From Acidobacteriaceae bacterium (GTDB lineage Bacteria; Acidobacteriota; Terriglobia; Terriglobales; Acidobacteriaceae), in NCBI GenBank assembly GCA_003133425.1, contig PKXI01000282.1:1168-13137 (forward strand): 11,970 nucleotides of DNA. The letters are read 5' to 3'. Positions within the stretch are counted from its first letter, which is position 1; each line of letters opens with the position of its first letter. This document shows, in pieces, positions 1 through 6,757 of the stretch. A model generated the notes under the pieces. That model did not search any database. It was not told the DNA's origin and saw only the letters and a list, made by a program, of their open reading frames with translations. Position numbers and translations under genes: made by a program.

Positions 1-791
1 ACCGCAACTGGAGCGAGCCGGGGTGGGATCAGATTCCGCCAGCGGAGCAGAAGCGGGTTTACGTGGACTATACGAGGAACCTCTACGGGATTCTCGCGGA
101 GCTGAGGCGCAGACATCCGAAGGTGGAGATTGAATCGTGCTCGGGCGGCGGGGGGCGCGTGGACCTGGGGATTCTGAAATATGTGGACGAGGTGTGGCCT
201 TCAGACAATACCGATCCGTTTGACCGGTTGACGCAGCAGAACGGATTTACGTACGCGTACACGCCGCAGATCATGATGGCCTGGGTGACGGACTCGCCGC
301 ACTGGCAGAACAGGCGGACGACGTCGTTGCAGTATCGGATGTTGAGCTCGATGCAGGGGTCGCTGGGGATTGGGGCGAACATTGAGAAGTGGACACCGGA
401 TGAAGCGGCGGTAGCCAAGCGGTTGATTGCGGCTTACAAGGATGTGCAGGCGACGATTGTGCAGGGAGATCTTTACCGGCTGATTTCGCCGCTGGATGGG
501 AGCGAGTTTTCAGCGACGGAGACGGTGACGGCGGACAAGAGCCAGGGCGTTGTGTTTGCGTTTATCCATTCGACGCAGGAGGGGCGCGGGTTTCCAGTGC
601 TGAAGCTGAAGGGGCTGGATGCGAAGGCGGAGTATGCGCTGAGTTCGATTGAGGGCAAGGCGCGAGCGGGAACGCCGGCAGTGGCTAGCGGAGCATGGTG
701 GATGAATCATGGGTTGGAGATGGATGAAGGGTTCAAAGGGGATTTTCAGGCGGCGGCGTTTCGGTTGGATCGGAAGGGCAGTGGACAGTGA
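1..791 (+). CDS. Alpha-galactosidase, GH36 (3' part; start lies left of window)
   Basis: Retaining alpha-galactosidase that would release terminal alpha-1,6-linked galactose from raffinose-type sugars or galactomannan side chains. Only about the last 262 residues are present, reading in frame from base 3. The first residues read RNWSEPGW, the stretch that directly follows the nucleophile in the GH36 motif (usually DxNR), so the nucleophilic Asp lies about three codons left of the window. Then comes SCSGGGGRVDLG, the GH36 Cys-Ser-Gly-Gly-Gly signature, and VWPSDNTD, in which the Asp encoded at 204-206 is the expected acid/base. The last ~100 residues look like the C-terminal beta-sandwich of the family. 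The final codons (Gly-Ser-Gly-Gln-stop) are made of the 7-bp repeat beginning at 779. Signal peptide and N-terminal domain cannot be judged. Substrate is inferred from the family only; the family call itself is secure. Confidence 0.93.
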   Translation, partial: RNWSEPGWDQIPPAEQKRVYVDYTRNLYGILAELRRRHPKVEIESCSGGGGRVDLGILKYVDEVWPSDNTDPFDRLTQQNGFTYAYTPQIMMAWVTDSPHWQNRRTTSLQYRMLSSMQGSLGIGANIEKWTPDEAAVAKRLIAAYKDVQATIVQGDLYRLISPLDGSEFSATETVTADKSQGVVFAFIHSTQEGRGFPVLKLKGLDAKAEYALSSIEGKARAGTPAVASGAWWMNHGLEMDEGFKGDFQAAAFRLDRKGSGQ

Positions 792-837
792 ACAGGGAAC
801 AGGGAACAGGGAACAGGGAACAGGGAACAGGGAACAG
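779..837. repeat. Heptamer tandem repeat (CAGTGGA/CAGTGAA/CAGGGAA)
   Basis: Eight consecutive 7-bp units can be read: one CAGTGGA (779-785), one CAGTGAA (786-792), six CAGGGAA (793-834), then a partial CAG. The stop codon of the alpha-galactosidase gene (TGA, 789-791) sits inside the second unit, so the repeat forms the coding end and the start of the downstream spacer. Read on the other strand the tract gives a Leu-Phe-Pro-Val-Pro-Cys-Ser string, which is an artefact and not a protein. A related tract closes the gene at 6651. Length is likely to vary between strains by slippage (inference). Confidence 0.95.
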
Positions 838-844
838 ATGGAAC

Positions 845-860
845 CTTGCTGAGAGTCTTG
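845..860 (+). repeat. Degenerate copy of the TGAG...TCTTG intergenic block
   Basis: The stretch CTGAGAGTCTTG (849-860) matches TTGAGAGTCTTG at 6690-6701 in 11 of 12 positions and lies at nearly the same distance downstream of a heptamer tract (12 versus 14 bases after the final CAG). The CCCACCC part present in the other copies is not preserved here. A hairpin follows immediately, as in the copy near 6700, so this looks like a diverged member of the same composite element. Confidence 0.6.
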
Positions 861-870
861 AATTCCGGGT

Positions 871-902
871 TTCATCCGCCGCGGTCCGCTGCGGCGGATG
901 AA
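871..902. terminator. Perfect 12-bp hairpin between convergent genes
   Basis: Bases 871-882 (TTCATCCGCCGC) are exactly complementary to 891-902, with an 8-nt loop. It lies between the alpha-galactosidase stop (791) and the stop of the opposing hexosaminidase gene (972), so transcripts from both sides would fold it near their 3' ends. No T-run follows on either strand, so a classical intrinsic terminator is not shown; a 3'-end stabilising stem or REP-like palindrome is an equal possibility. The rest of 838-971 shows no gene. Confidence 0.5.
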
Positions 903-971
903 CTGGGGCGCCGATTTCAATGACTTAGTTCACAGACTTGGTTGAGTTACTTTGTTACTTGAGTCGCACGG

Positions 972-3900
972 TTAGTTAGCGGGTGTTGGGGCAGCGACTA
1001 TTTCATTTGCTATGCGTTTGAGGGTGGGGAGGATTGAGTCGCCATCCGGCGTTCCCCAGGGGCCATTCTGCTGGACCATGAAAACCAATATGCGGCCGGT
1101 TGCCGGGTCGATGTCGATGGCGTTCTTATAGGCGCCACCGTGACCGAAGCTGCCGTTGGAAACGGCCCAACCGAAGCCGTAGTCGGTGCCGCCAAGGGTG
1201 CCGTTCTGAGTGCTGGTCATTTGATGGAGGGCCCGCTCGGAGATGTAACGCTTGCCGTCGAGCGTGCCGCCGTTGAGGATCATGCGGCAAAACTTTTCCA
1301 TGTCAGCGGCGGTAGAGAAGAGGCCTCCTGCGGGCATGGGATAGCGGTGCGCGCGATCGCTGAGCGGGTAGGTGAGCTGGTCGATCGGAGTCGCCTCGAG
1401 ATCGCTGGCCTGCTTCGAAAGTTTGTACGTTGTGGCAATGCGTGCGGTCTGTTCGGCGCTTGGCCAGAAGGTGGTGTCGCTCATGCCGAGGGGATCGAAG
1501 AGGCGCTTCTGCATGAATTGCTCGTAGGGCATTCCACTGACTACTTCAATGATGCGGGCGGCAGTGTTCAGGCCTTCGTTGGAGTAGCTGTAGTCCGTGA
1601 AGGGCTGAAAGAGTAGTGGCTCTGCGGCGTAGGTGCGCACGGCGTTCTTGAGCGGCAAGAGGTCGAGCGCGCCGGGCTGAGCAGCGGACTTGAAGGGCAG
1701 GCCGCTGGTGTGGGAGAGGATTTCGCGGACGAGGATGGGATGGTCCGCAGGGACGAATTGCGAGGGCTTTGCGGGAGCAGGTGACGTTTGTTTCGGGTCG
1801 GGACGGCTGCGGTAGACCTTCTGGCCTTTGAACTCGGGGAGATATTTCTCAACGGGGTCGTTGAGATTGACCTTGCCCTCATCGACAAGCATCATGAACG
1901 CTGCGGCGGTGATGGGCTTGGAGACGGATGCGATCCAGAAGAGGGCATCGGGCGGCATGGGAGTTTTTGCTGCCAGATCGCGAAGGCCAGTGGGCTGCAG
2001 GTAGACGGTGTGATCTTTGGTGGCGACAAGCGTGACGGCGCCGGCGATGGTGTGGTTATCGACCAGGGGTTGCAGATACGAATGGATGGGATCGGGCGAT
2101 GCAAGTTGCGATTTTGGAGCGGCGGCTGCGGCGACCAAGTTCTTTAATGGCGCAAGGACAACGAAGTCTACAAGCTCGCTTGGCGTGTCTGCGTCGCGGA
2201 GGATGGCTGACTGTGCGTCTTGCCAGCCGGCAGGAGGGGCGGTGCCGGAACGGAGATAGGATAACGCTTCGATGCCCATCGAACCGAGTTTGGGCCATGC
2301 GGCGATGTGGGCGGAGGCTTCCTGAAGGAGCGGGGAGTTGGCTGCGAGCTTGTCGAGCGCAGGGGCAGCGGCGACCCAGGAGTGGAAGAGCGCGTCAAGT
2401 TTGTCGGCGCTGGCCGTGTCGCCGTGAATGGCTGCGTCGACAAGGAGGGGCATCTCGTGGCGGAGGGGCGGATCGGGGCGGACGGAATCAACGAGGCGGT
2501 CGAAGACTGTAGCGGACGAGGGGCGCTGCTCGCGGCTGCGCACGTGAAAGGCGACGGGCTGGAGAGTGTTGATGAAGACTTCGAGCGGCTGGATTTGCGA
2601 CGAGCCTGCGAGATTGCGCATGACTCGAACGGGGCCGGACATTTGCATGAGGCCTTCAGCTTCAAGACGAAGGGACTCGATGGCGAGGCGGCGGTACATA
2701 TCGTTGGTGTCGCGATCGGCGGCAGGAGACCATAAGCGCTCGGCAACGGCGGCTGCGATGGGCCAGATGCGGGAGTCGATGGTGGCGGGAATGACTTGCT
2801 CTCCCCACATGCAGGCTTCGCCGCCAAGGATGAGTTTGGCCTGTTCGGGTGTGAGGTCGGTGCCGCCGGGAATGGGATCGGCGGCGTACATGTCGGCGGC
2901 TGAATCCATTTGATCGAGATAGTAGGGGTGCGAAAGGAAGCCGCGATGGCCCTGCTTGGCGGCGTTGATGAGGAACTCGATGCCATGCCAGTTCTGAATC
3001 ACTGCATCCTGCGGGAGGGTGGGGCTGAGGATTTCGTCCCAGCCGACCATTTGCTTGTGGTGGGCGGCAAGGATCTTCTGGACGCGCGTGCTGAAGTAAG
3101 ACTGCAACTCTTCGGTGGTCTTGAAGCCGTGGGCATCCATGAAGGCTTTGATTTGGGGGTTGGCGCGCCAGTGCTTGCCGTTGCTCTCGTCGCCGCCGAT
3201 GTGCATGTAGGGATCGGGAAAGAGACTGGCCATTTCGCCGAGAAAGCCGTCGATGAAGACATAAGTGGATTCGCGAGTCGGATCGAAGGCGGCATCCATG
3301 ACGCCGAATTTGTCGGCGATGGCGTAGGGGCCGGGCGCGCTGGCGAGGTCCGGATAGCCGACCAGCCAACTCTGGATGTGGCCGGGCATATCGAACTCGG
3401 GGACGACGCGGATGCCGCGGGCTGAGGCGTAGGCGATGACTTCGCGGACTTGCTGCTGCGTGTAGTACTGACCGTTTGAGCCGAGCTCAGTGAGCTTGGG
3501 ATAGACGCGGCTTTCAATGGGGAATCCCTGGTCTTCAGTCAGGTGCCAATGGAGGACGTTGAGCTTGACGGCGGCCATTCCGTCGAGAGTGCGGAGAATG
3601 TTGGCGACCGGAAGGAAGTGGCGGCCGGGATCGAGCATGAGTCCGCGCCAGGGAAAACGGGGCGTGTCTTCAATGTGGACGGCAGGAAAGATGTAGGCGG
3701 AGCCGGAGGTCTGAAGGAGTTGGAGGAGCGTCTCCATGCCGTGGAGGGCGCCTATGTCGGTTTTGGCGCGGAGGGCGATGGAGCGATCGGTGATGTCGAG
3801 GGTGTAGCTTTCATCGACGTCGAGCTGGGGAACGGCTTGCGTGGAGGCGGTGGCGACGTCGATGGTGAAGGTTGGCTGGCTGCCTTCGGGGGCTGGAGAT

Positions 3901-4187
3901 TTTGCGAGGGAGATGCCGGTGCGTGTTTCGAGGCGGCTGATGAGGCGCACGGTGGCATCGCTGAGGCGCGGGCCGGAGTCGCCGTGAAGAGTGTAAGAGA
4001 AGGATGGCTCGACGTGCAGAGCGCCGGGCTTGCTTTCCAGCGTGAAGGGCAAGGGCATGAGGGTGTTGACGAAGCCGGGTGCGGCGGACTGGGACGGCTG
4101 CGCGGAGATTGAAGCGGCGAGGAGGAAGGCGGCGATGATTGCGGATTGCGTAAAGCGGAAGATGGAAGGCTGCGAATGAAGGATCAT
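972..4187 (-). CDS. Secreted GH20 beta-N-acetylhexosaminidase fused to a beta-lactamase-type serine hydrolase
   Basis: A 1071-residue bifunctional protein. Residues 1-29 form a Sec signal peptide (basic start, hydrophobic IIAAFLLAASISA, cleavage near Ala29-Gln30). Residues ~40-175 look like the GH20 N-terminal domain. The GH20 barrel runs ~176-490: HWHLTEDQG (213-221), the catalytic pair D333-E334 in HIGGDES, GWDEI (382-386) and WGE (461-463). It should remove beta-linked GlcNAc or GalNAc by substrate assistance. A helical stretch to ~690 ends in an Ala-rich linker. Residues ~695-1071 are a beta-lactamase/penicillin-binding fold with SVSK (nucleophile S754, K757), HTSGLPF (826-832), YSN (868-870) and HGG (1016-1018). 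HGG in place of KTG suggests an esterase, D-aminopeptidase or peptidase rather than an antibiotic resistance enzyme; its substrate is unknown. The frame is unbroken. A GGAG lies 8 nt before the ATG. Both domain calls are strong. Confidence 0.93.
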   Translation of the reverse strand: MILHSQPSIFRFTQSAIIAAFLLAASISAQPSQSAAPGFVNTLMPLPFTLESKPGALHVEPSFSYTLHGDSGPRLSDATVRLISRLETRTGISLAKSPAPEGSQPTFTIDVATASTQAVPQLDVDESYTLDITDRSIALRAKTDIGALHGMETLLQLLQTSGSAYIFPAVHIEDTPRFPWRGLMLDPGRHFLPVANILRTLDGMAAVKLNVLHWHLTEDQGFPIESRVYPKLTELGSNGQYYTQQQVREVIAYASARGIRVVPEFDMPGHIQSWLVGYPDLASAPGPYAIADKFGVMDAAFDPTRESTYVFIDGFLGEMASLFPDPYMHIGGDESNGKHWRANPQIKAFMDAHGFKTTEELQSYFSTRVQKILAAHHKQMVGWDEILSPTLPQDAVIQNWHGIEFLINAAKQGHRGFLSHPYYLDQMDSAADMYAADPIPGGTDLTPEQAKLILGGEACMWGEQVIPATIDSRIWPIAAAVAERLWSPAADRDTNDMYRRLAIESLRLEAEGLMQMSGPVRVMRNLAGSSQIQPLEVFINTLQPVAFHVRSREQRPSSATVFDRLVDSVRPDPPLRHEMPLLVDAAIHGDTASADKLDALFHSWVAAAPALDKLAANSPLLQEASAHIAAWPKLGSMGIEALSYLRSGTAPPAGWQDAQSAILRDADTPSELVDFVVLAPLKNLVAAAAAPKSQLASPDPIHSYLQPLVDNHTIAGAVTLVATKDHTVYLQPTGLRDLAAKTPMPPDALFWIASVSKPITAAAFMMLVDEGKVNLNDPVEKYLPEFKGQKVYRSRPDPKQTSPAPAKPSQFVPADHPILVREILSHTSGLPFKSAAQPGALDLLPLKNAVRTYAAEPLLFQPFTDYSYSNEGLNTAARIIEVVSGMPYEQFMQKRLFDPLGMSDTTFWPSAEQTARIATTYKLSKQASDLEATPIDQLTYPLSDRAHRYPMPAGGLFSTAADMEKFCRMILNGGTLDGKRYISERALHQMTSTQNGTLGGTDYGFGWAVSNGSFGHGGAYKNAIDIDPATGRILVFMVQQNGPWGTPDGDSILPTLKRIANEIVAAPTPAN

Positions 4188-4261
4188 TTTCTTAACTCCA
4201 GGGTGCTTCTGGATTTTAGTATGCGGGGGTGTTGTGGCGGGACGCGGGGCGGAGTTGGCAT

Positions 4262-4345
4262 TCCCTCAGGGGCTAAAGCCCACGTTGATACTGCGGAGTC
4301 CATGTACAGGCTGAAGCCCGTACCCTTCAAAGTGACCGACCGCTG
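4262..4345. repeat. Probable dispersed intergenic repeat with two short stem-loops
   Basis: Two similar mini-palindromes occur in order: GGGCT-AA-AGCCC (4270-4281) and GGCT-GA-AGCC (4309-4318), the second followed by CGTACCCTTCAAAG. Two-part elements built on GGGGCTAAAGCCC and GGCTGAAGCC are, to my knowledge, common non-coding dispersed repeats in acidobacterial genomes. Only one copy is in this window, so its repeated nature rests on recognition and not on evidence here. Confidence 0.5.
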
Positions 4346-4473
4346 GTTTGAGGCATTCCGCTGTCTCCGCATCCTGTTGGTTTAGACTTGGCGGATTGAA
4401 GACTTTGCCACCTCGTTGGGAACTAGTAACTGGGAACCGTGTTGAGGGAAACTTGAGTTTTGGAACCAATGCA

Positions 4474-4517
4474 GCGAGTCAGCCCCGCTGCGCGGGGTAG
4501 CGAGTCAGCAAGTCAGC
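4474..4517. repeat. GCGAGTCAGC direct repeats flanking a GC hairpin
   Basis: The 10-mer GCGAGTCAGC occurs at 4474-4483 and again at 4500-4509, followed by AGTCAGCG (4510-4517). Between the two 10-mers is a 6-bp stem CCCCGC/GCGGGG (4483-4488 with 4492-4497) with a 3-nt loop. It lies upstream of the GH-D hydrolase start. Function is unknown; an insertion-type short repeat or a regulatory site are both possible. Confidence 0.6.
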
Positions 4518-4630
4518 GGACGATGTGCGAAGAAGAGTTTATTGCACTCCGGTGGATTGCGGAACAAGGAAGATTCGGCTGTTCGTTCTGAAATCGGGCG
4601 GCAGGGTTTCAGGTGAGGCGGCGATGGCAC

Positions 4631-4637
4631 AAAGGAG
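4631..4637 (+). promoter_or_regulatory. Ribosome binding site AAAGGAG setting the 4648 start
   Basis: AAAGGAG is the best Shine-Dalgarno match upstream of this gene, 10 nt before the ATG at 4648. It favours that ATG over the alternatives at 4624 and 4675, the latter having no comparable site. Confidence 0.6.
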
Positions 4638-4647
4638 TTCGGCCAAT

Positions 4648-6651
4648 ATGCAAGTTCAGGCAAGACAGCGTGCGATGGCGAAGGTATTTGATTTTGCATT
4701 TCTGTTGATTGCGGGCTTGGGAGTTTCTGCAGTCACAGCATGGGGCCAGAACGGTCTCGAGTTGCGGGGCGAGCGGCTCACGGCGCGATTCGAGGTCGTG
4801 CATGTTGGGTTGAAGGTTGACGAGATTGTTGACCGGAAGAGCGGGGCGAAGCTGTTGCCGGGGGAGGCGTTCAGTTTGCAATTGCGCGATGGGCGTGTGA
4901 TTGCGGCTTCGCAGATGAAGATGAAGGCGGCTCCGGTGGAAGAGCAGACTGCGGCGACTCCTGCGGCGTCGCGCGAGGCCGCGCGGGTGGCGGGGCGAAG
5001 GGTGTGCGCGGATCTGAGTGCGGACGATGTTTCGATGGCCGTGCGCTGGTGCGCGGTGTTGCGCGAGGGTGCGAATTATCTGCGACAGGAGGTGACGCTG
5101 AAGGCCGGGGCGCAAGCGGTTGATATTGCCGAGGTGCGGATGTTTGACTTCGACGCGCCAGGTGCAGAGGTTGTGGGGAAGGTTCCGGGTTCGCCGATGG
5201 TGGCGGGAAATTTCTTTTTCGGGTTTGAGTTTCCGCTGTCGGAGAGTGCGGTGAAAGATGGGCGAGCAACGGCGGTTCTGACGCGCGTGTTGCCGCTGGA
5301 GGCAGGGAATTCTATTACTTATTCGTCGGTGATTGGGGTGGCGGCTCCAGGGCAGATGCGGCGGGATTTTCTTGCGTATATCGAGCAGGAGCGGGCGCAT
5401 CCGTACCGGACTTTTCTGCATTACAACTCTTGGTACGACATTGGGTATGGCAACCGCTTTGATGAGGCGGCGGCGCTGGATCGTGTGCATGCGTTCGGCG
5501 ATGAGCTGGTGAAGAAGCGCGGCGTGAAGATGGACTCGTTTCTGTTTGATGACGGATGGGACGATACGCAGACGCTGTGGCATTTCAATCAAGGACTGCC
5601 GAATGGATTTACGAAGATTCATGAGTCTGCGGATACTTATGGATTTGGGATTGGTGTGTGGCTATCGCCGTGGGGTGGCTATTCGACCGCGAAGAAGCAG
5701 CGGATTGCGGCGGGAGAGAAGGCGGGATACGAGACGGTGAAGGGCGGCTTTGCGCTGTCGGCACCGAAGTATTACGGGCTGTTTGAGGCGACGTGCCTGG
5801 AGATGATTACGAAGTACGGCGTGAACCAGTTCAAGTTTGACGGGACGGGGAATGCGAGCACGGTGTTTCCGGGGAGCTTGTTCGACAGCGATTTTTCGGC
5901 GGCGATTCATTTGATCGAGAGGCTGCGGCAACAGGAGCCGAATATCTTTATCAATTTGACAACGGGGACGCGGCCTTCGCCGTTCTGGCTGCGGTATGCG
6001 GACTCGATTTGGAGAGATGGGGACGATCATAGCTTTGATGGAGTGGGAACGTGGCGGCAGAAGTGGATTACCTATCGCGATGAGCAGACGTATCGCAACA
6101 TTGTGGAGGGCGGCCCGCTGTATCCGCTGAATTCACTGATGCTCCACGGGATTATTTATGCGCAGAAGGCGAAGAATCTGGACACCGATCCGGGTGGGGA
6201 TTTTCCCGACGAAGTGCGCGATTATTTTGGGAGCGGAACGCAGTTGCAGGAGATGTACGTGACGCCAGGGCTGCTCACGAAGACGGATTGGGATGTGCTG
6301 GCGGAGACTGCGAAGTGGTCGCGGGCGAATGCGGCGGTGTTGAAGGACACGCACTGGATTGGGGGCGATCCGGGGAAGCTTGAAGTGTATGGGTGGGCTT
6401 CGTGGACGCCAGCGAAGGGGATTGTGGTGTTGCGGAATCCTTCGGACAAGGCGCAGGAGTTTTTGTTGGATGTGGGGAAGGCGTTTGAGTTGCCAGTGGG
6501 GGCGGCGCGGAGTTATTTGGTGCGGAGTCCTTGGGTTGAGGACAAAGATAAGGCGGCGATTCGGTTGAGGGCGGGTACGGCGTGGCGGGTGGAACTGAAG
6601 CCGTTTGAGGTGGTGACGTTGGATGCGGAACCAGTGAGCAGTGCACAGTGA
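4648..6651 (+). CDS. Exported GH36-like (clan GH-D) TIM-barrel glycoside hydrolase, specificity uncertain
   Basis: A 667-residue protein from the ATG at 4648. A signal peptide is visible at about residues 10-33 (hydrophobic FAFLLIAGLGVSAVTA, cleavage near AWG-Q). A beta-rich N-terminal domain follows to ~residue 250. The barrel begins around HYNSWYDIGYG (258-268). Key motifs are FDDGW (300-304), QFKFDG with candidate nucleophile D398, and WRDGDDH with candidate acid/base D457 or D459. The ~60-residue spacing and the KFDG/DGDD pattern match clan GH-D (GH27/GH36), which act on alpha-galactosides and, in some members, alpha-N-acetylgalactosaminides. It lacks the CSGGGGR signature found in the canonical GH36 protein at the left edge, so it is a divergent branch. 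Proteins of this type are sometimes labelled alpha-galactosidase or even 'enterotoxin'. A C-terminal beta-sandwich occupies ~575-665. The last codons and stop lie in a heptamer repeat. Fold is confident; substrate is not. Confidence 0.82.
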   Translation: MQVQARQRAMAKVFDFAFLLIAGLGVSAVTAWGQNGLELRGERLTARFEVVHVGLKVDEIVDRKSGAKLLPGEAFSLQLRDGRVIAASQMKMKAAPVEEQTAATPAASREAARVAGRRVCADLSADDVSMAVRWCAVLREGANYLRQEVTLKAGAQAVDIAEVRMFDFDAPGAEVVGKVPGSPMVAGNFFFGFEFPLSESAVKDGRATAVLTRVLPLEAGNSITYSSVIGVAAPGQMRRDFLAYIEQERAHPYRTFLHYNSWYDIGYGNRFDEAAALDRVHAFGDELVKKRGVKMDSFLFDDGWDDTQTLWHFNQGLPNGFTKIHESADTYGFGIGVWLSPWGGYSTAKKQRIAAGEKAGYETVKGGFALSAPKYYGLFEATCLEMITKYGVNQFKFDGTGNASTVFPGSLFDSDFSAAIHLIERLRQQEPNIFINLTTGTRPSPFWLRYADSIWRDGDDHSFDGVGTWRQKWITYRDEQTYRNIVEGGPLYPLNSLMLHGIIYAQKAKNLDTDPGGDFPDEVRDYFGSGTQLQEMYVTPGLLTKTDWDVLAETAKWSRANAAVLKDTHWIGGDPGKLEVYGWASWTPAKGIVVLRNPSDKAQEFLLDVGKAFELPVGAARSYLVRSPWVEDKDKAAIRLRAGTAWRVELKPFEVVTLDAEPVSSAQ

Positions 6652-6676
6652 ACAGTGGACAGTGGACAGTGGACAG
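6632..6676. repeat. Heptamer tandem repeat (CAGTGNN) at gene end
   Basis: Six 7-bp units from 6632: CAGTGAG, CAGTGCA, CAGTGAA, then three CAGTGGA, followed by a partial CAG. The stop codon of the GH-D hydrolase (TGA, 6649-6651) falls in the CAGTGAA unit, exactly as the alpha-galactosidase stop does in the tract at 779. The unit is the same as the first two units there, so the two tracts are related. Confidence 0.93.
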
Positions 6677-6684
6677 AAAAACCG

Positions 6685-6712
6685 CTCGGTTGAGAGTCTT
6701 GCTGTCCCACCC
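6685..6712 (+). repeat. Conserved intergenic block CTCGGTTGAG...CCCACCC, copy A
   Basis: The block starts CTCGGTTGAG (6685-6694) and ends CCCACCC (6706-6712). TGAG and CCCACCC are 15 nt apart start to start, the same as in the copies at 8825-8852 and 10458-10485. It follows the heptamer tract and leads into a large hairpin. Non-coding. Confidence 0.85.
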
Positions 6713-6744
6713 ATTCCGCAAAAAACCGCGGAATGGATGGGGCA
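6703..6744. terminator. Long hairpin between convergent GH genes (probable bidirectional terminator)
   Basis: Bases 6711-6719 (CCATTCCGC) pair perfectly with 6728-6736. After a single C/A mismatch the stem continues 6703-6709 with 6738-6744 (one G-T pair), giving 16 pairs over 17 positions around an A-rich 8-nt loop. It lies between the stops of two convergent genes (6651 and 6758), a fitting place for termination from both sides. No U-tract follows; it is also the core of the dispersed repeat, so the terminator role is inference. Confidence 0.55.
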
Positions 6745-6757
6745 CCCGGCATTCCTG

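Larger units (their letters stand above)
4188..4647. other. Divergent intergenic region between hexosaminidase and GH-D hydrolase genes
   Basis: About 460 bases without a convincing gene. It carries the hexosaminidase ribosome binding site (GGAG on the - strand, 4196-4199). A possible -10-like TACTAAAAT on the - strand (4213-4221) has no recognisable -35 partner. Two repeat features listed separately lie in the middle, and the last part leads into the + strand hydrolase gene. The in-frame extension of that gene back to a GTG at 4525 has no ribosome binding site I can see and would place about 41 unlikely residues before the signal peptide, so I treat it as leader. Confidence 0.6.

Noticed and set aside
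779..837. CRISPR array as an explanation for the heptamer tract
   Set aside because: Units are only 7 bp, contiguous and without spacers; no cas genes are nearby.
510..920. - strand frame containing a repeated LFPVPCS string
   Set aside because: The string is the translation of the heptamer tract; the rest is antisense to the alpha-galactosidase gene. Such predictions are a known annotation artefact.
972..2105. Antibiotic resistance beta-lactamase
   Set aside because: The domain has HGG in place of KTG and is fused to a glycosidase; these features point to an esterase or peptidase-like role rather than resistance.
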